This document shows, in pieces, positions 17,501-26,525 of a stretch of DNA of 64,000 nt; positions within the stretch are counted from its first letter, which is position 1; the number at the start of each line of letters is the position of its first letter. The position numbers and the translations under genes are program-made. The notes beneath the pieces are model-generated. The model saw only the letters and a list, made by a program, of their open reading frames with translations, was not told where the DNA came from and searched no databases. The stretch is from Methyloversatilis sp. RAC08 (GTDB lineage Bacteria; Pseudomonadota; Gammaproteobacteria; Burkholderiales; Rhodocyclaceae): NCBI RefSeq assembly GCF_001713355.1, contig NZ_CP016448.1:372001-436000 (forward strand). Direction: 5' to 3'.

Positions 17501-20500
17501 GACATCAGCAGTACCAGTGTCGTCGTCAGCAACTGGATGGCGGCGCGATCGTCGGCATTGACCCGCATCTCGCGCAGCCGGATGCTCGCAAACGTGCCGG
17601 ACATCAGCGACGAGCGTTCGACCATGGCGTCCTGCCGGTACCGCTCGACCAGTGCCTGCAGCGTGTCATGCGCATCCGCTGCCGCCGTGCCGACGGTGAG
17701 TGACGCCATGCCGTGCGCCGGCAGGCTCAGGCGCATCGACAGCGACGCCAGCGGATCGAGGCCGGTCACGCAGTCCTGTTGCGGTCCGGGCTGTGTGGCA
17801 GACGGATCCGCCGCCGCGCCGTAATCCGCGCGCGGCTGTGCGGCGTCGCGATGACGACCGAGCCAGCGCGCGCGATCGGTCTGCACGCAAACCGACTTCA
17901 GGTGCGGGTCGGCATGCGCGATGAAATGCACCGCGTGCAGCCCGGCTTCGGTCGACAGCCGCGGCTTGCGCGAAAAGTAGGCGGCACGGCTGGCGCCATC
18001 CCAGCTCGCCTGAACGAACAGCTTGGCAAAGGCCGGATGCATTTCATCGGCGCGCGCTTCGGACAGCGACACCTCGAACATCGACATCAGTTCGACCTCC
18101 ATCGGCTCCGACGAGGTGTTCCACAGCTCGATGCGGCGCAGCTCGACGTCGTCTTCCGGACTGACCCACACGGTGCAGCGGGTGCGCAGGTCGGCCCACT
18201 GCGCGTCGAGACAGACGCGGTCGCTGTGGAAGGTGGCGCTGTAGTCGGCCAGCGGATCGGCCGCCGGATGCTGCGTGATCGACACCGGCGCGGCCTGCGG
18301 TGCTCGCCGGAGATAGAAGAAGGTGCCGTAGGCATCGCGCAGCGCGTCGTCGCGCCAGCGCGACACGTCGGCCGTGCCGAAGCGGCTCCAGCCGGCGCCG
18401 TTGGCACGCAGCGCGACCGAATAGCGACCGTTCGACAGCAGATGCGTCGGCTGTAGCGCCGAGGCCCCCGGTGTGAGCAGGCGGGTCACGCCGGGCAAGG
18501 TATCGCGCCGGTCGTTGCGCGTCGGCGCCGGCGGCGGCGCGAGCAGTCGCGACACTTCGCGCGGCACGCGCTCCTGCAAGAGCGAGGCGACGGCGTCGAT
18601 GCGCGGCTCGGCCATGCACCAGCGCCGGGGTGCGCCGTCGAGCAGCAGATTGGCGAGTGCAACGATGGTCATGCCCTGATGGTGAGCCATGAAGGTACTG
18701 ACCACCGTGTAGGCGCTGCCGCCGGTCTGGCGGTCGGCCACATAGTCCAGCGCCTCGGCGAAGCCCATGTCGCTGCGGGCATTCAGGCCTTCCATCCGGC
18801 GCAGGTTGTCGATGGCGGCTGCCGGTTCGAACATGGCCGCCAGCGCCGTCGCATAGGGCGCGACGACGATTTCGTCGGCCGGCGTGCGGCGCAGCGCAAG
18901 GCGCGGAACGCCCTGCGGAGAATACTGGTAGGCCAGCGTGTGGTCGCTCGCGGCATAGGCCGATTCGGACAGTCCCCACGGCACGCCGTGGGCGCGCCCG
19001 AACGCCCGGTGCTCGCGCACCGCCGCCTGCGCGGCACTGGCCAGCGCACTGCCCGGCAATTCGTCGAGCACCAGCGACGGCATCAGGTATTCGAACATCG
19101 ACCCCGACCACGAGCGCAGACCCGCTTCACTGCCGGTCGCGAAGAACGGTCGCCCGAGCGCCGCCCAGTGCTTCACCGGCACGTCGCCCTTGGCGATCGC
19201 CCACAGGCTGGCCAGCCGCGCCTCGGACGCGAGCAGGTCGTAATAGCTCTTGTCCAGCGTCTGTTCCTCGACCAGATAACCGATGTGGAACAGGCGTCGG
19301 CGTTCGTCGTACATGAAGGCGAATTCCGCTTCGAGCGCCAGCCGGCGGCACTGCGCCGCCAGCGCGACCAGGCGCAGCGGTGCGTTGCAGGCGCGGTCGG
19401 CGTCGTCTGCCGGTCGCACCGCCAGCGCATCGCAGGCGCCGGCCAGCGCGATCAGATGACCGCACAGATTGCCGCTGTCCACCACCGACACATAGGCCGG
19501 CGCCAGCGGCACCAAGCTTTGCGTGTCGTACCAGTTCAGGAAGTGGCCGCGGTGTCGCGGCAGCACGGCCAGCGTGGCCAGCGTGCGTTCGCAGCGGGTC
19601 AGCAGCTCGAGCGTGCTGATCCAGCCGAAACGCCGTGCGCAGGCGGTCGACAGCAGGTAGAGGCCGATATTGGTCGGCGAGGTGCGCTGCGCAACCATCG
19701 TGTAGGGCACGGTCTGCACATTGTCCGGCGGCAGATAGTTGCTGGCCGGACCGACATGGCGCTCGAACAGGCGCCAGGTATGGCGCGCCACATCCAGCAG
19801 GTAGGCGCGATCGCCGCCGGCCATCCGGTAACGATGGCGGTGCGCCGATGCGCGGCTGGCCAGCCCGATCCACAGCGGCGTGCCCGCCCACAGCGCGCAC
19901 ATCGAAAGGGCCAGCCATGGCGACGACGTACCGCGCCACCAGAGCAGCGCGCACACGCCCACCGCCAGCGCACTGACCGGCCAATGCACGCGCCACAGGC
20001 CGGTCAGGCTGTGCCGTGCAGCGGACTGCGCGTCGGCGGCGGTGGTCCATTGCAGCAGGCGCCTGCGGCTGATCGCCGTGCGCCACAGCGCGCGCACGAT
20101 GGCGTCGCACAGGTGCAGCGCATTGCGCAGCAGCAGCGCCAGATTCCACAGCATGCCGCCGAGCGCGCGACCGATGTCGACCAGCCCCTGATGATAGAAG
20201 TGGCGCAGCGCGAGGTCGTCACGCGCCGGCGCCATGCCGGCCAGTGCACCGAGCAGCGGGCCACCGCCGAACGCGGCAGCCATCAACGCGAGCACGCCCC
20301 ATGGCGACAGCAGATCGCTGCCCAGCGCGACCAGCAGCAGCACGACCGAGAACGGCGCCACCAGCGAACGGCGCAGGTTGTCGATCATCTTCCAGCGGTT
20401 GATGGCATTCAGGTCGAAGCGTCGCGCACGCCACAGCAGCGGCCACAGCTGCCAGTCGCCGCGCGTCCAGCGGTGCACGCGCGATGCCGCAACGTCGGCG

Positions 20501-22875
20501 TGCATCGGTGCGTCCTCGATCAGCGTGATGTCGCTGACACCGCCGCAGCGCGCAATCGAACCTTCGATCAGGTCGTGACTGAGCACCTGGCCTTCGGGCA
20601 GTCGCCCCGACAGCACGGCCTGCATCGCCTTGACGTGAAACAGCCCCTTGCCGGTGAACGTGCCTTCGTCGAACAGGTCCTGATACAGCTCGGAGGTTTC
20701 GGCGCTGTACGGATCGACACCGCAGCGCCCGGCGAACAGCGTGTGGAAGGGCGTGGCATGCAGCGGTGATGGCAGCGGCGTGACGATGCGCGGCTGCAGC
20801 ACCGCATAGCCGGCGATGACGCAGCCGCGCGCGGCATCGACCCGCGGCCGGTTCAGCGGATGCGCCGCGACACCGACCAGTTCGCGCAAGGCCCCCGGCG
20901 GCAGCAGGGTGTCGCTGTCGAGCGTGACGACAAAGGGGGTGTCGGGCGCCGGTTTCGAGCGCGGCCCAAGATCGACGAAGCCCGACAGCCCGCCCGCCAG
21001 CAGGTCGATCAGTTGTTCGAGCTTGCCGCGCTTGCGTTCCCAGCCCATCCAGCACTGTTCGGTATCCGACAAGCGCCGGTCGCGATGCAGCAGCAGGAAG
21101 CGGCGCTGGCGCGCGCCCTCATCGACGGCGTCGGGCGGATAGAGCGCTTCGAGCCGGTCGATCTCCGTGACGGCGGTCGCCAGCAGTGCGGCGTCCGACC
21201 CGATGTGCGCGCCCGCCGCATCGCTGAAATCGGTGAGCAGCGCGAACTGCGCATGCGGCTCGCGGTTCGCCAGATGATGGCGTTCGAGCTGGCGCGCCAG
21301 CGCACGTATCGCGGTGGCGGACGACAGCATGGCCGGAATCACGACCAGCACGCGCAGCGTAGGCGGAATGCCGGCGAGCAGCGCCAGCCGGGGCAGGCGG
21401 CGCGGCGGCACCCATTCGCTGATGAGCCGGTTGAGCACGGCGATCACCGCCTCGCTCGCCGGCAGCAGCGCCAGCAAGGCCAGCAGCGCCCACACCGGCG
21501 TCGTGACGGACGCTGCCACGGCGTGCTGCGTGAACGCCAGCGCAAGCAGCACACTGCCGACGCCCAGCAATGCGAGATAGACCGGCACTGCATACTGGTT
21601 GCGCAGGTCACCGAAGCCGGACAGCACGGCCGGACGCAGGCCGAGCGACCGGCGCATCGCACCCGTCCCCCCGCCGCGCAACCAGAAGCTCGGCGACTCG
21701 ATCGGTGCCGACGGGTCGAGCTGCGGGTCGCTGACCGGGACACGCATGTGCTCCAGCAGCCGCTCCGCCACCGCCAGTTCGCTGTGCCCGCTCGCGCGCG
21801 CCAGCCGCTCTATGGCATGCAGCGTGGCGTCCTGCGTGTCGTCGCGCTCGGCGCGGAAGGTCGATGAAGCCAGCATCAGCTGCATCAGCATGCTGGTCTG
21901 CGCAATCAGCGCACGCCAGTCGGCGTCGCCCAGCATGCGCAGGGAGCCGATGGCGTTGCTGACGCTCAGATTGTCGGCCGCCTCCTCGGCTTGCTGCCTG
22001 GCCTGCGCGCTGGCCGGATCGGGCAGCGCGCGCGCCAGCGCTTCGCGTACCGACTCCCGACCGCGCAGCCCGGCTGCCGAGCGCGACCCGGAATCGGAAT
22101 GCAGCCGCTGCATCACCTGCAGCGCAAACACGGTACCGACGCGGCGCGCCTGCATCAGGCCGAACATCGCGTCGGCATCGATCATGCGGGCATGGCCGCC
22201 CGCACGGCCGGTCGCTTCGCGTTCCAGTCCGTCGCACCACAGATTGGCCAGTTCGCGCGCCGCCTTGTCGGCCGCCATGCGCTCGGACAGACGGCGCAGA
22301 TTCTCGATCAGCACGACGCGCAGCGTGGTCGGCAGGGCCCACAGCTCGCCGAGGTTCAGTTCGCTCGTCTGCTGGTAGGCATTCAGGAATTCGATCAGCA
22401 GGTCATCGTTGAAGGCACTGTCGGTGTGCGCGACAAAGGCCCAGGCGACGCCATAGACGCGCGGCAGACCGGCCAGATGATCGCCGACCAGCACCGGCAG
22501 GTCGCGGAAGTAGCGCCGCGGCAGACCGTCATGTACCGCCTTGATCTGGGCGGCCACCAGATGGAAGTTGTCCAGCAGCCATTCCCCGGCCGGGCTGACG
22601 TGATGGCCGATGCGCTCCTGCAGGCCGATGTAGTGCTGCGCCTCGCGCAGCACCTTCATGTTGTCGTGCAGGCGCGGAAAGAACGCGGTCGAGCGCGGCG
22701 CCTTGAGCCGCGCAGTCTGCGCCTCGCCCAGGCTGCGGCCGTGCTGCCGGAAACGTTCGGCGCTGAACAGCTCGCCGCGGATCGGTGACTCGATCACGCC
22801 ACGCGACGGATCGATCAGGGCGAGCGCCTCGGCGCCGGCATCGGGAATCTGCCGGCGCAGTCGCGCCCGGCTCAT
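14512..22875 (-). CDS. ndvB: Cyclic beta-1,2-glucan synthase (NdvB/ChvB-like)
   Basis: About 2,787 residues from the ATG at 22875; the frame is open a further 165 bp but no good start is seen there. The length matches NdvB/ChvB (about 2,800). The middle is the GT84 glucosyltransferase with membrane segments, the acidic motif VTLDSDTLLPPG and the acceptor-site motif RVHRWTRGDWQLW. The C-terminal third is a GH94-type phosphorylase domain with GFRDQLQDA and the catalytic-acid motif GTCDWNDGMN, which sets ring size. It polymerises glucose from UDP-glucose into cyclic periplasmic glucans used in osmoadaptation and host interaction. A 65-residue membrane ORF lies upstream and yihY is coupled downstream. 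Confidence 0.93.
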   Translation of the reverse strand: MSRARLRRQIPDAGAEALALIDPSRGVIESPIRGELFSAERFRQHGRSLGEAQTARLKAPRSTAFFPRLHDNMKVLREAQHYIGLQERIGHHVSPAGEWLLDNFHLVAAQIKAVHDGLPRRYFRDLPVLVGDHLAGLPRVYGVAWAFVAHTDSAFNDDLLIEFLNAYQQTSELNLGELWALPTTLRVVLIENLRRLSERMAADKAARELANLWCDGLEREATGRAGGHARMIDADAMFGLMQARRVGTVFALQVMQRLHSDSGSRSAAGLRGRESVREALARALPDPASAQARQQAEEAADNLSVSNAIGSLRMLGDADWRALIAQTSMLMQLMLASSTFRAERDDTQDATLHAIERLARASGHSELAVAERLLEHMRVPVSDPQLDPSAPIESPSFWLRGGGTGAMRRSLGLRPAVLSGFGDLRNQYAVPVYLALLGVGSVLLALAFTQHAVAASVTTPVWALLALLALLPASEAVIAVLNRLISEWVPPRRLPRLALLAGIPPTLRVLVVIPAMLSSATAIRALARQLERHHLANREPHAQFALLTDFSDAAGAHIGSDAALLATAVTEIDRLEALYPPDAVDEGARQRRFLLLHRDRRLSDTEQCWMGWERKRGKLEQLIDLLAGGLSGFVDLGPRSKPAPDTPFVVTLDSDTLLPPGALRELVGVAAHPLNRPRVDAARGCVIAGYAVLQPRIVTPLPSPLHATPFHTLFAGRCGVDPYSAETSELYQDLFDEGTFTGKGLFHVKAMQAVLSGRLPEGQVLSHDLIEGSIARCGGVSDITLIEDAPMHADVAASRVHRWTRGDWQLWPLLWRARRFDLNAINRWKMIDNLRRSLVAPFSVVLLLVALGSDLLSPWGVLALMAAAFGGGPLLGALAGMAPARDDLALRHFYHQGLVDIGRALGGMLWNLALLLRNALHLCDAIVRALWRTAISRRRLLQWTTAADAQSAARHSLTGLWRVHWPVSALAVGVCALLWWRGTSSPWLALSMCALWAGTPLWIGLASRASAHRHRYRMAGGDRAYLLDVARHTWRLFERHVGPASNYLPPDNVQTVPYTMVAQRTSPTNIGLYLLSTACARRFGWISTLELLTRCERTLATLAVLPRHRGHFLNWYDTQSLVPLAPAYVSVVDSGNLCGHLIALAGACDALAVRPADDADRACNAPLRLVALAAQCRRLALEAEFAFMYDERRRLFHIGYLVEEQTLDKSYYDLLASEARLASLWAIAKGDVPVKHWAALGRPFFATGSEAGLRSWSGSMFEYLMPSLVLDELPGSALASAAQAAVREHRAFGRAHGVPWGLSESAYAASDHTLAYQYSPQGVPRLALRRTPADEIVVAPYATALAAMFEPAAAIDNLRRMEGLNARSDMGFAEALDYVADRQTGGSAYTVVSTFMAHHQGMTIVALANLLLDGAPRRWCMAEPRIDAVASLLQERVPREVSRLLAPPPAPTRNDRRDTLPGVTRLLTPGASALQPTHLLSNGRYSVALRANGAGWSRFGTADVSRWRDDALRDAYGTFFYLRRAPQAAPVSITQHPAADPLADYSATFHSDRVCLDAQWADLRTRCTVWVSPEDDVELRRIELWNTSSEPMEVELMSMFEVSLSEARADEMHPAFAKLFVQASWDGASRAAYFSRKPRLSTEAGLHAVHFIAHADPHLKSVCVQTDRARWLGRHRDAAQPRADYGAAADPSATQPGPQQDCVTGLDPLASLSMRLSLPAHGMASLTVGTAAADAHDTLQALVERYRQDAMVERSSLMSGTFASIRLREMRVNADDRAAIQLLTTTLVLLMSRPAPLEAPAGGALHDRRTLWRLGMSGDRPIIVVHASAVQGVRMLRSLFQALRWWSWGGLTCDLVVLNGEAHSYLMPLQAELAALRERYAAEVVATAPARACGLYLMYADELSPAERAALAALARASLHADGRPLSHHVQDLVDWHDSALDARAEQPATALPAARQGAVGLPPKGVFDAGSGDFRFTVTDAHRTLRPWINVLANPDFGSQVSEVGTGYTWAGNSRLNQLTGWSNDPVGDAGGETFHLQDLRSGDLWSVGAGAAAADVPYRIEHGQGLTTLRHRRGDIDVQATWCVDPDASVKQVRIVLANRGARAQSLRLIGVFEWVIGALRSDRQSVRTAFARLALPDASARQIDALLATQCDGHAGFGNSTAFVVLQREGADGRPGVATLADWTCDRRELFGPDGRPVMPDRLGAQDAIGVDPCAALSVTVNLAPGESSTHVFLLGHGESPRAAGMLARTAAEQGAVQREQAVRARWNSLLDAVTVSSPDPLFDVMVNRWLPYQTVACRLWARAGFYQAGGAFGFRDQLQDAMALCVAAPALLRAQLLLSASRQFAEGDVQHWWHAPTGAGVRTRCSDDRLWLPFAAARYIEVTGDVEVFDELVPFLEGDPIPEGAEDAYYVPRIGTQPVSLYEHCARAIDCSLAVGTHGLPLIGTCDWNDGMNRVGHEGRGESVWLGWFLCQVVARFSVLAHAEGETGRAERWQLAAAGWRDALRGAAWDGEWFVRAFFDDGTPLGSRRNEECRIDLIAQAWGVLSGVATPAQQQASMASVGRLLTDETNGLVRLLDPPLQHARPDAGYIQAYPPGVRENGGQYAHAAVWALMAQAELGDVDAAWRTFTGLSPAHRADNEARSAAYGLEPYVMAGDIYTQPPYAGRGGWSWYTGSAAWMHHAAIESMCGLRVRQGSLCVVPRLPGHWPKVTLTVRRAGRRHDITVCAAGALADIAGARAAGLLPLAVGEWLDLATAGEHSRHLVIAAASLASAARSPVQAVTA

Positions 22876-22907
22876 GTAGACATCGGCATTGAAACCCTGG
22901 GCCGGTC

Positions 22908-23105
22908 TTACAGCGACAGGCCGGCGAGCAGCAGCGCCGACATCACCAGAAGCAGACTGACAAAGCGCGGTGCCAGGAAGGCGTCGACCGCCTCGGCTGC
23001 GCAGCGCACGCGGTGCATCGGTCCGAGTGCCACTGCGCACTGGCTGAGGTGATCATTCAGACGGGTCGGGTCAGGGCTGACGGAATGGAGGGTGTGAGCA
23101 GGCAT
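22908..23105 (-). CDS. Small single-span membrane protein
   Basis: A 65-residue ORF with an excellent ribosome binding site (GGGAG 6-10 bases before the ATG at 23105). The first 45 residues are polar (MPAHTLHSVSPDPTRL and onward). The last 20 are a hydrophobic helix (FVSLLLVMSALLLAGLSL) ending at the C-terminus, so it is probably tail-anchored. It lies 32 bp upstream of the glucan synthase start and is likely in the same operon. No family is recognised. Confidence 0.6.
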   Translation of the reverse strand: MPAHTLHSVSPDPTRLNDHLSQCAVALGPMHRVRCAAEAVDAFLAPRFVSLLLVMSALLLAGLSL

Positions 23106-23199
23106 GTGATCTCCCTGGACATGAAGCGATATGAAGGTTCGACCGGGCGCAGCACTGAGGGCTGCGCGGTCGTCGTTGCCGCACGCGGCGGCCGGCGAC

Positions 23200-23604
23200 T
23201 CAGTCGCGCGGCTTTCCGGCCCGTCCGGCGACCGACAGCAAGAGCGTTGCCACGGCGCCCAGCGCAGCGGCGAACAGCAAGGATCTGACCGGCTTCTGGC
23301 GCACGTAGCCCAGCGTCGAATCGGTGGCCCGTACCGCCTGGTAGCGCAATCGCTGCGAGCCATCGCGCACCGCCGCGACACCGCGATACTTCATTTCGTC
23401 GGCGCGATGCGCCAGGCGATCGAATACCGGCGCTGCCTGCAGGCGAGCGCTGTCCACGCGGTCGGCCAGCTGGTCCAGCGTCTGGTGGGCGATCTGGTTC
23501 GACGAGCGGACCGCTTCGCCGGCGGTATGCGCGAGCGCATCGGCAAAGCTGTCCGCCGCAGCGCCGAAGCCTTCTTGACGGTCATTCCTGGTGCGATCGT
23601 TCAT
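23200..23604 (-). CDS. DUF883-like membrane-anchored protein
   Basis: A 134-residue protein. The N-terminal two thirds are helical and charged (AADSFADALAHTAGEAVR, HQTLDQLADRVDSARLQ). Near the C-terminus GYVRQKPVRSLLFAAALG leads into a hydrophobic helix, the same layout as DUF883 proteins. Start at 23604; the alternative in-frame upstream codons are not supported. It probably belongs to the stress-envelope group with the DUF883 gene at 3.6-4.0 kb, although the sequences differ. Confidence 0.7.
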   Translation of the reverse strand: MNDRTRNDRQEGFGAAADSFADALAHTAGEAVRSSNQIAHQTLDQLADRVDSARLQAAPVFDRLAHRADEMKYRGVAAVRDGSQRLRYQAVRATDSTLGYVRQKPVRSLLFAAALGAVATLLLSVAGRAGKPRD

Positions 23605-23653
23605 GGGATACCTGCTTTCTCTGATCAGGGGAGGCCAGCGGCCCGCGAACGCC

Positions 23654-23818
23654 TCATCCACGGCGGACAAGGCCGAACACGAAACTTGCAACGGCAAGCA
23701 CGATGAAGACGAAGAACAGGATTTTCGCGATGCCGGCCGCACTGGCGGCGATGCCGCCGAAGCCGAACAGCGCGGCGATCAGGGCGATGACGAAGAACAC
23801 GATGGCGTAATGCAGCAT
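23654..23818 (-). CDS. DUF1328 small membrane protein (YtjA-like)
   Basis: A 54-residue very hydrophobic protein ([20 protein letters not shown], then [20 protein letters not shown]) matching the DUF1328/YtjA family of two-helix membrane proteins. GGAGGG lies 7-12 bases upstream of the ATG. Homologues are widespread in proteobacterial stress gene clusters; function is unknown. Confidence 0.92.
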   Translation of the reverse strand: MLHYAIVFFVIALIAALFGFGGIAASAAGIAKILFFVFIVLAVASFVFGLVRRG

Positions 23819-24175
23819 GACGGACCCTCCTCGATGACGATGCGCCCGGCCTCTGCCGGGATGCGGCGCGAAGCCGGGGAAGAAGCGGCTGCGAAGCTCA
23901 CCTTCCCGAGGACTCCCGCCGCGAGGCCTATTGGGCTCCCTGCCGCCCGTCGCGTCTGTGCGGTGGCGAACGTGGGCCGGGCCGGATGCCCCAGGGGCGG
24001 TTCGCATCCAACGTGCAAGGCCCCTAAGTGCTCCACCGCACCGACCGGCCGGATTGCTCGCCCCAGGATTGACCGACGTCGGGTCCCCCCGCCAGGGGCG
24101 CCCGGTCCGACGACCGGTTTTGCCCACCCGCGGGCTCTGCCCGCCCGCTGTCCCAGACCGTTTTCGAGGAACCCC
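23819..24175. other. Non-coding gap between divergent stress genes
   Basis: A 357-bp stretch between the divergent DUF1328 and ferritin-like genes. Apart from the two ribosome binding sites at its ends (GGAGGG on the minus side, GAGGAACCCC on the plus side) I see no convincing gene, repeat or clear promoter consensus. It must hold the promoters of both genes. Confidence 0.5.
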
Positions 24176-24715
24176 ATGAACACGGAATCACAGCTGTCAG
24201 ATGTTGTCGCCCTGCGTAAGCGCGCCCGCAAGCATGTCGAAGATGGCGCCGTCACCGCCGGCTACGACGCCGATCGCGTGCAAGTGCTCAAACTGCTGAA
24301 CGAGGCGCTCGCCACCGAACTGGTGTGCGTGCTGCGCTACCGGCGTCATCACTTCATGGCCAGCGGCATTCATTCGCAGTCGGTCGCCGGCGAGTTCCTG
24401 ACGCATTCGAAGGAAGAGCAGGGTCACGCGGACGAACTGGCCGCGCGCATCGTGCAACTGGGCGGTTCGCCCGATTTTTCGCCCGACACGCTGACCGCGC
24501 GCAGTCACGCCGAATACGTCGAAGGCGGCACGCTGGCCGAAATGATTCGCGAAAATCTGGTCGCCGAGCGCATCGCCATCGACAGCTATCGCGAATTCAT
24601 TCTCTATCTGGGCGAGCAGGACCCGACCACGCGTCGCATGCTCGAATCGATACTGGCCGTGGAAGAGCAGCATGCCGACGAACTGGCCGACCTGCTGCAG
24701 GGCGTGGCGGTGTAA
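24176..24715 (+). CDS. Ferritin-like (bacterioferritin-type) protein
   Basis: A 179-residue protein from the ATG at 24176, preceded by GAGGA. It is a four-helix bundle with the di-iron ligand pattern of bacterioferritin-like proteins: [17 protein letters not shown] in helix [17 protein letters not shown] in helix [17 protein letters not shown] in helix C and [13 protein letters not shown] in helix D. The family stores iron or detoxifies peroxide using a carboxylate-bridged di-iron centre. It is longer than Dps only at the N-terminus. It sits in the stress island, consistent with oxidative protection. A terminator-like hairpin follows. Confidence 0.88.
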   Translation: MNTESQLSDVVALRKRARKHVEDGAVTAGYDADRVQVLKLLNEALATELVCVLRYRRHHFMASGIHSQSVAGEFLTHSKEEQGHADELAARIVQLGGSPDFSPDTLTARSHAEYVEGGTLAEMIRENLVAERIAIDSYREFILYLGEQDPTTRRMLESILAVEEQHADELADLLQGVAV

Positions 24716-24754
24716 GGGCCGATGCCCGCGACGCCCTGTACCTGGATGGACACG

Positions 24755-24783
24755 GGGCCGGGACAGGCAACCTGTCCCGGCCC
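24755..24783. terminator. Bidirectional terminator hairpin
   Basis: A perfect 13-bp stem (GGGCCGGGACAGG with CCTGTCCCGGCCC) around a CAA loop, placed between the convergent ferritin-like and PRC-barrel genes. Its position and stability suggest termination in both directions. Confidence 0.65.
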
Positions 24784-24809
24784 GCTTTGCAGCCGCGAGG
24801 CCGCTGCGT

Positions 24810-25301
24810 TCAGAGCTTCGAATCGACCGAATACGGGCGGGTACCGTAATAGTCGTGAATCTGCTGCGCCCACGACTGATCGGCCATGTCGGGCCAGCAA
24901 TCCTGATTGAAACCCGGCGCGCCCTCGAGGCGCTCCTTCGCAACGTCGAGCGTGAAGCGCTTGTTCTCGGTATCGAGCGTCAGCGCGCCCCACGGCACGG
25001 CGAACAGCTTGTCGCCGATGCCGAGAAATCCGCCGAACGACATCACGGCGCAACTGACCTTGCTGTTGCGCATGTCGAGCATGATTTCCTGGATGTCGCA
25101 GAGGGTCTTTTGAGACTGAATCGTGGTCCACGATTCAGTCTCAAAAGACCCTCAGTCTTCGCCGTCCTTGTTGAACACGTCGTTGCCCATCAGCGTGTCG
25201 GTCCCCATCAGGCCGGGCCCGGGGCCGTGGCGCATCAGCGGACCCGGCGTGGCGCCCTCGCCCTTGTACATGCCGTGCTTGTCCCTGTCCTGGTAGCTCA
25301 T
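24810..25301 (-). pseudogene. PRC-barrel protein interrupted by a 53-bp palindrome
   Basis: The ATG at 25301 has AGAGGAA 7 bases upstream and begins MSYQDRDKHGMYKGEG. The frame runs to GNDVFNKDGED and stops at a TGA (25152-25154). The same frame resumes after the palindrome as LCDIQEIMLDMRNSKV, then FGGFLGIGDKLFAVPWGAL, the PRC-barrel core. It ends at 24810 with QQIHDYYGTRP-type residues. In intact family members the GED and LGDIQEIMLDMR segments are contiguous, so 51 bp has been inserted between D and L. The insertion preserves frame but adds a stop. Removing it gives a normal protein of about 146 residues. The gene is either inactivated or the palindrome is a sequence artefact. Confidence 0.75.
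25101..25153. repeat. Perfect 53-bp palindrome inside the PRC-barrel gene
   Basis: Two 26-bp arms (25101-25126 and 25128-25153) are exact reverse complements around a single central T. The arm begins GAGGGTCTTTTGAGACTGAA. It is unrelated to the REP family elsewhere in the window and I see no second copy. There is no convincing target duplication; AAGAC occurs at the outer edge and again inside one arm. Confidence 0.9.
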
Positions 25302-25796
25302 GGTCATTTCCTCTGGTTGATCCTGCTGTGTTGCGTGGTAGAGCCCGGTAAAGGGCTCGTCTTTCGGGTCGCCATAGCCCGCCTTGATGCGGCGGATCAG
25401 CCGGCGCACCCTGATGCGGTGCCATCGCAGCCGGTCGGGGTCGAAATGCGGCACCTCCGCGTCGCGCGGCTGGGTGGCATGCAGGGCAACAAGCTGGCTC
25501 GGCTGCAAGGTCGGTACCTCCATCAGATCGGTCGCACCGAGGCGTGTGCCGGCGTCCGGGTCAGAAGCGATGCATTGCATGTTGCGCGGGTGGCCAAGCG
25601 GGGTCTGTGCGGTGTCGCACCTCCACAACGCGCAGCAAACAGGATGTCGCTATACTTTCATCGCACTTCGACGCCTCGACAGCATGCGGTTGACAACCGC
25701 AGCCCCTTTTGTGTCATCCGCGTACTACGGTTTGAACAGGCTTCATGAGCGATCTTGGTTGAGACGCGATCAGGGCCCACACAGGACACGCTGAAG
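25302..25796. other. Divergent intergenic region with small inverted repeat
   Basis: About 495 bp between the PRC-barrel gene and the divergent Crp/Fnr regulator. The minus-strand frame of the PRC gene stays open upstream to 25628 but shows no ribosome site of its own, so I do not call a gene. An inverted repeat TGCGGTT-GAC-AACCGCA at 25685-25701, followed by CCCCTTTT, is either an operator or a short terminator-like hairpin ahead of the regulator gene. Confidence 0.4.
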
Positions 25797-26525
25797 ATGC
25801 ACATGCAAGCTCCCGCTGATTTCGCCCGCAGCAACGAACTGCTCGCCGCACTGCCCGATGCCGAATGGGCACGCTGGCTTCCGAACCTCGAACCGGTCGA
25901 CATGCCGCTGGGCAGGGTGCTGTACGAATCGGGCACCCGCCTCAGCCATGTGTACTTTCCGGTCACGGCCATCGTGTCGCTGCTCTATGTCATGGAGAAC
26001 GGCGCCTCGGCCGAGATCGCCGTGGTGGGCAAGGAAGGCCTGGTCGGCGTGTCGCTGTTCATGGGCGGCGAATCGACCACCAGCCGGGCCGTGGTGCAGA
26101 GCGCCGGCAAGGGCTATCGGCTGAAGTCCAACCTGATGATGGTGGAATTCAACCGCGCCGGACCGGTGCTGCACCTGCTGCTGCGCTACACGCAGGCGCT
26201 GATCACGCAGATGGCCCAGACCGCCGTGTGCAACCGCCACCATTCGCTCGACCAGCAGCTGTGCCGCTGGCTGCTGCTGAGCCTCGACCGGCTGCCGACC
26301 AACGAACTGGTGATGACGCAGGAACTGATCGCCAACATGCTCGGCGTGCGCCGCGAAGGCGTGACCGAAGCGGCCGGCCGGCTGCAGGAATGCGGCCTGA
26401 TCAGCTACCGGCGTGGTCACATCACGGTGCTCGACCGCGCCGGGCTGGAACAGCGCACCTGCGAGTGCTACGCGGTCGTGAAAACCGAGTACGACCGGCT
26501 GCTGCCGGCCCTCAAGGCGACCTGA
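25797..26525 (+). CDS. Crp/Fnr-family transcriptional regulator
   Basis: A 242-residue protein with an N-terminal cNMP-type beta-barrel ([44 protein letters not shown]). A dimer helix and a C-terminal winged helix follow, with the recognition region [20 protein letters not shown]. No N-terminal Fe-S cysteines of the Fnr type are visible, so the effector is unknown. The start at 25797 is preferred, with a weak AGGA upstream; 25803 is possible. The gene is convergent with the phosphoketolase operon, and their 3' ends overlap by 14 bp. Control of neighbouring stress genes is inference. Confidence 0.88.
   Translation: MHMQAPADFARSNELLAALPDAEWARWLPNLEPVDMPLGRVLYESGTRLSHVYFPVTAIVSLLYVMENGASAEIAVVGKEGLVGVSLFMGGESTTSRAVVQSAGKGYRLKSNLMMVEFNRAGPVLHLLLRYTQALITQMAQTAVCNRHHSLDQQLCRWLLLSLDRLPTNELVMTQELIANMLGVRREGVTEAAGRLQECGLISYRRGHITVLDRAGLEQRTCECYAVVKTEYDRLLPALKAT

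Noticed and set aside
25101-25154. In-frame TGA followed by a perfect hairpin in the PRC-barrel gene as a selenocysteine (SECIS-like) site
   Set aside because: Bacterial SECIS hairpins are short with a defined loop; this is a 26-bp perfect stem with a one-base centre, the insert is absent from the expected protein alignment, and no Sel genes are seen.
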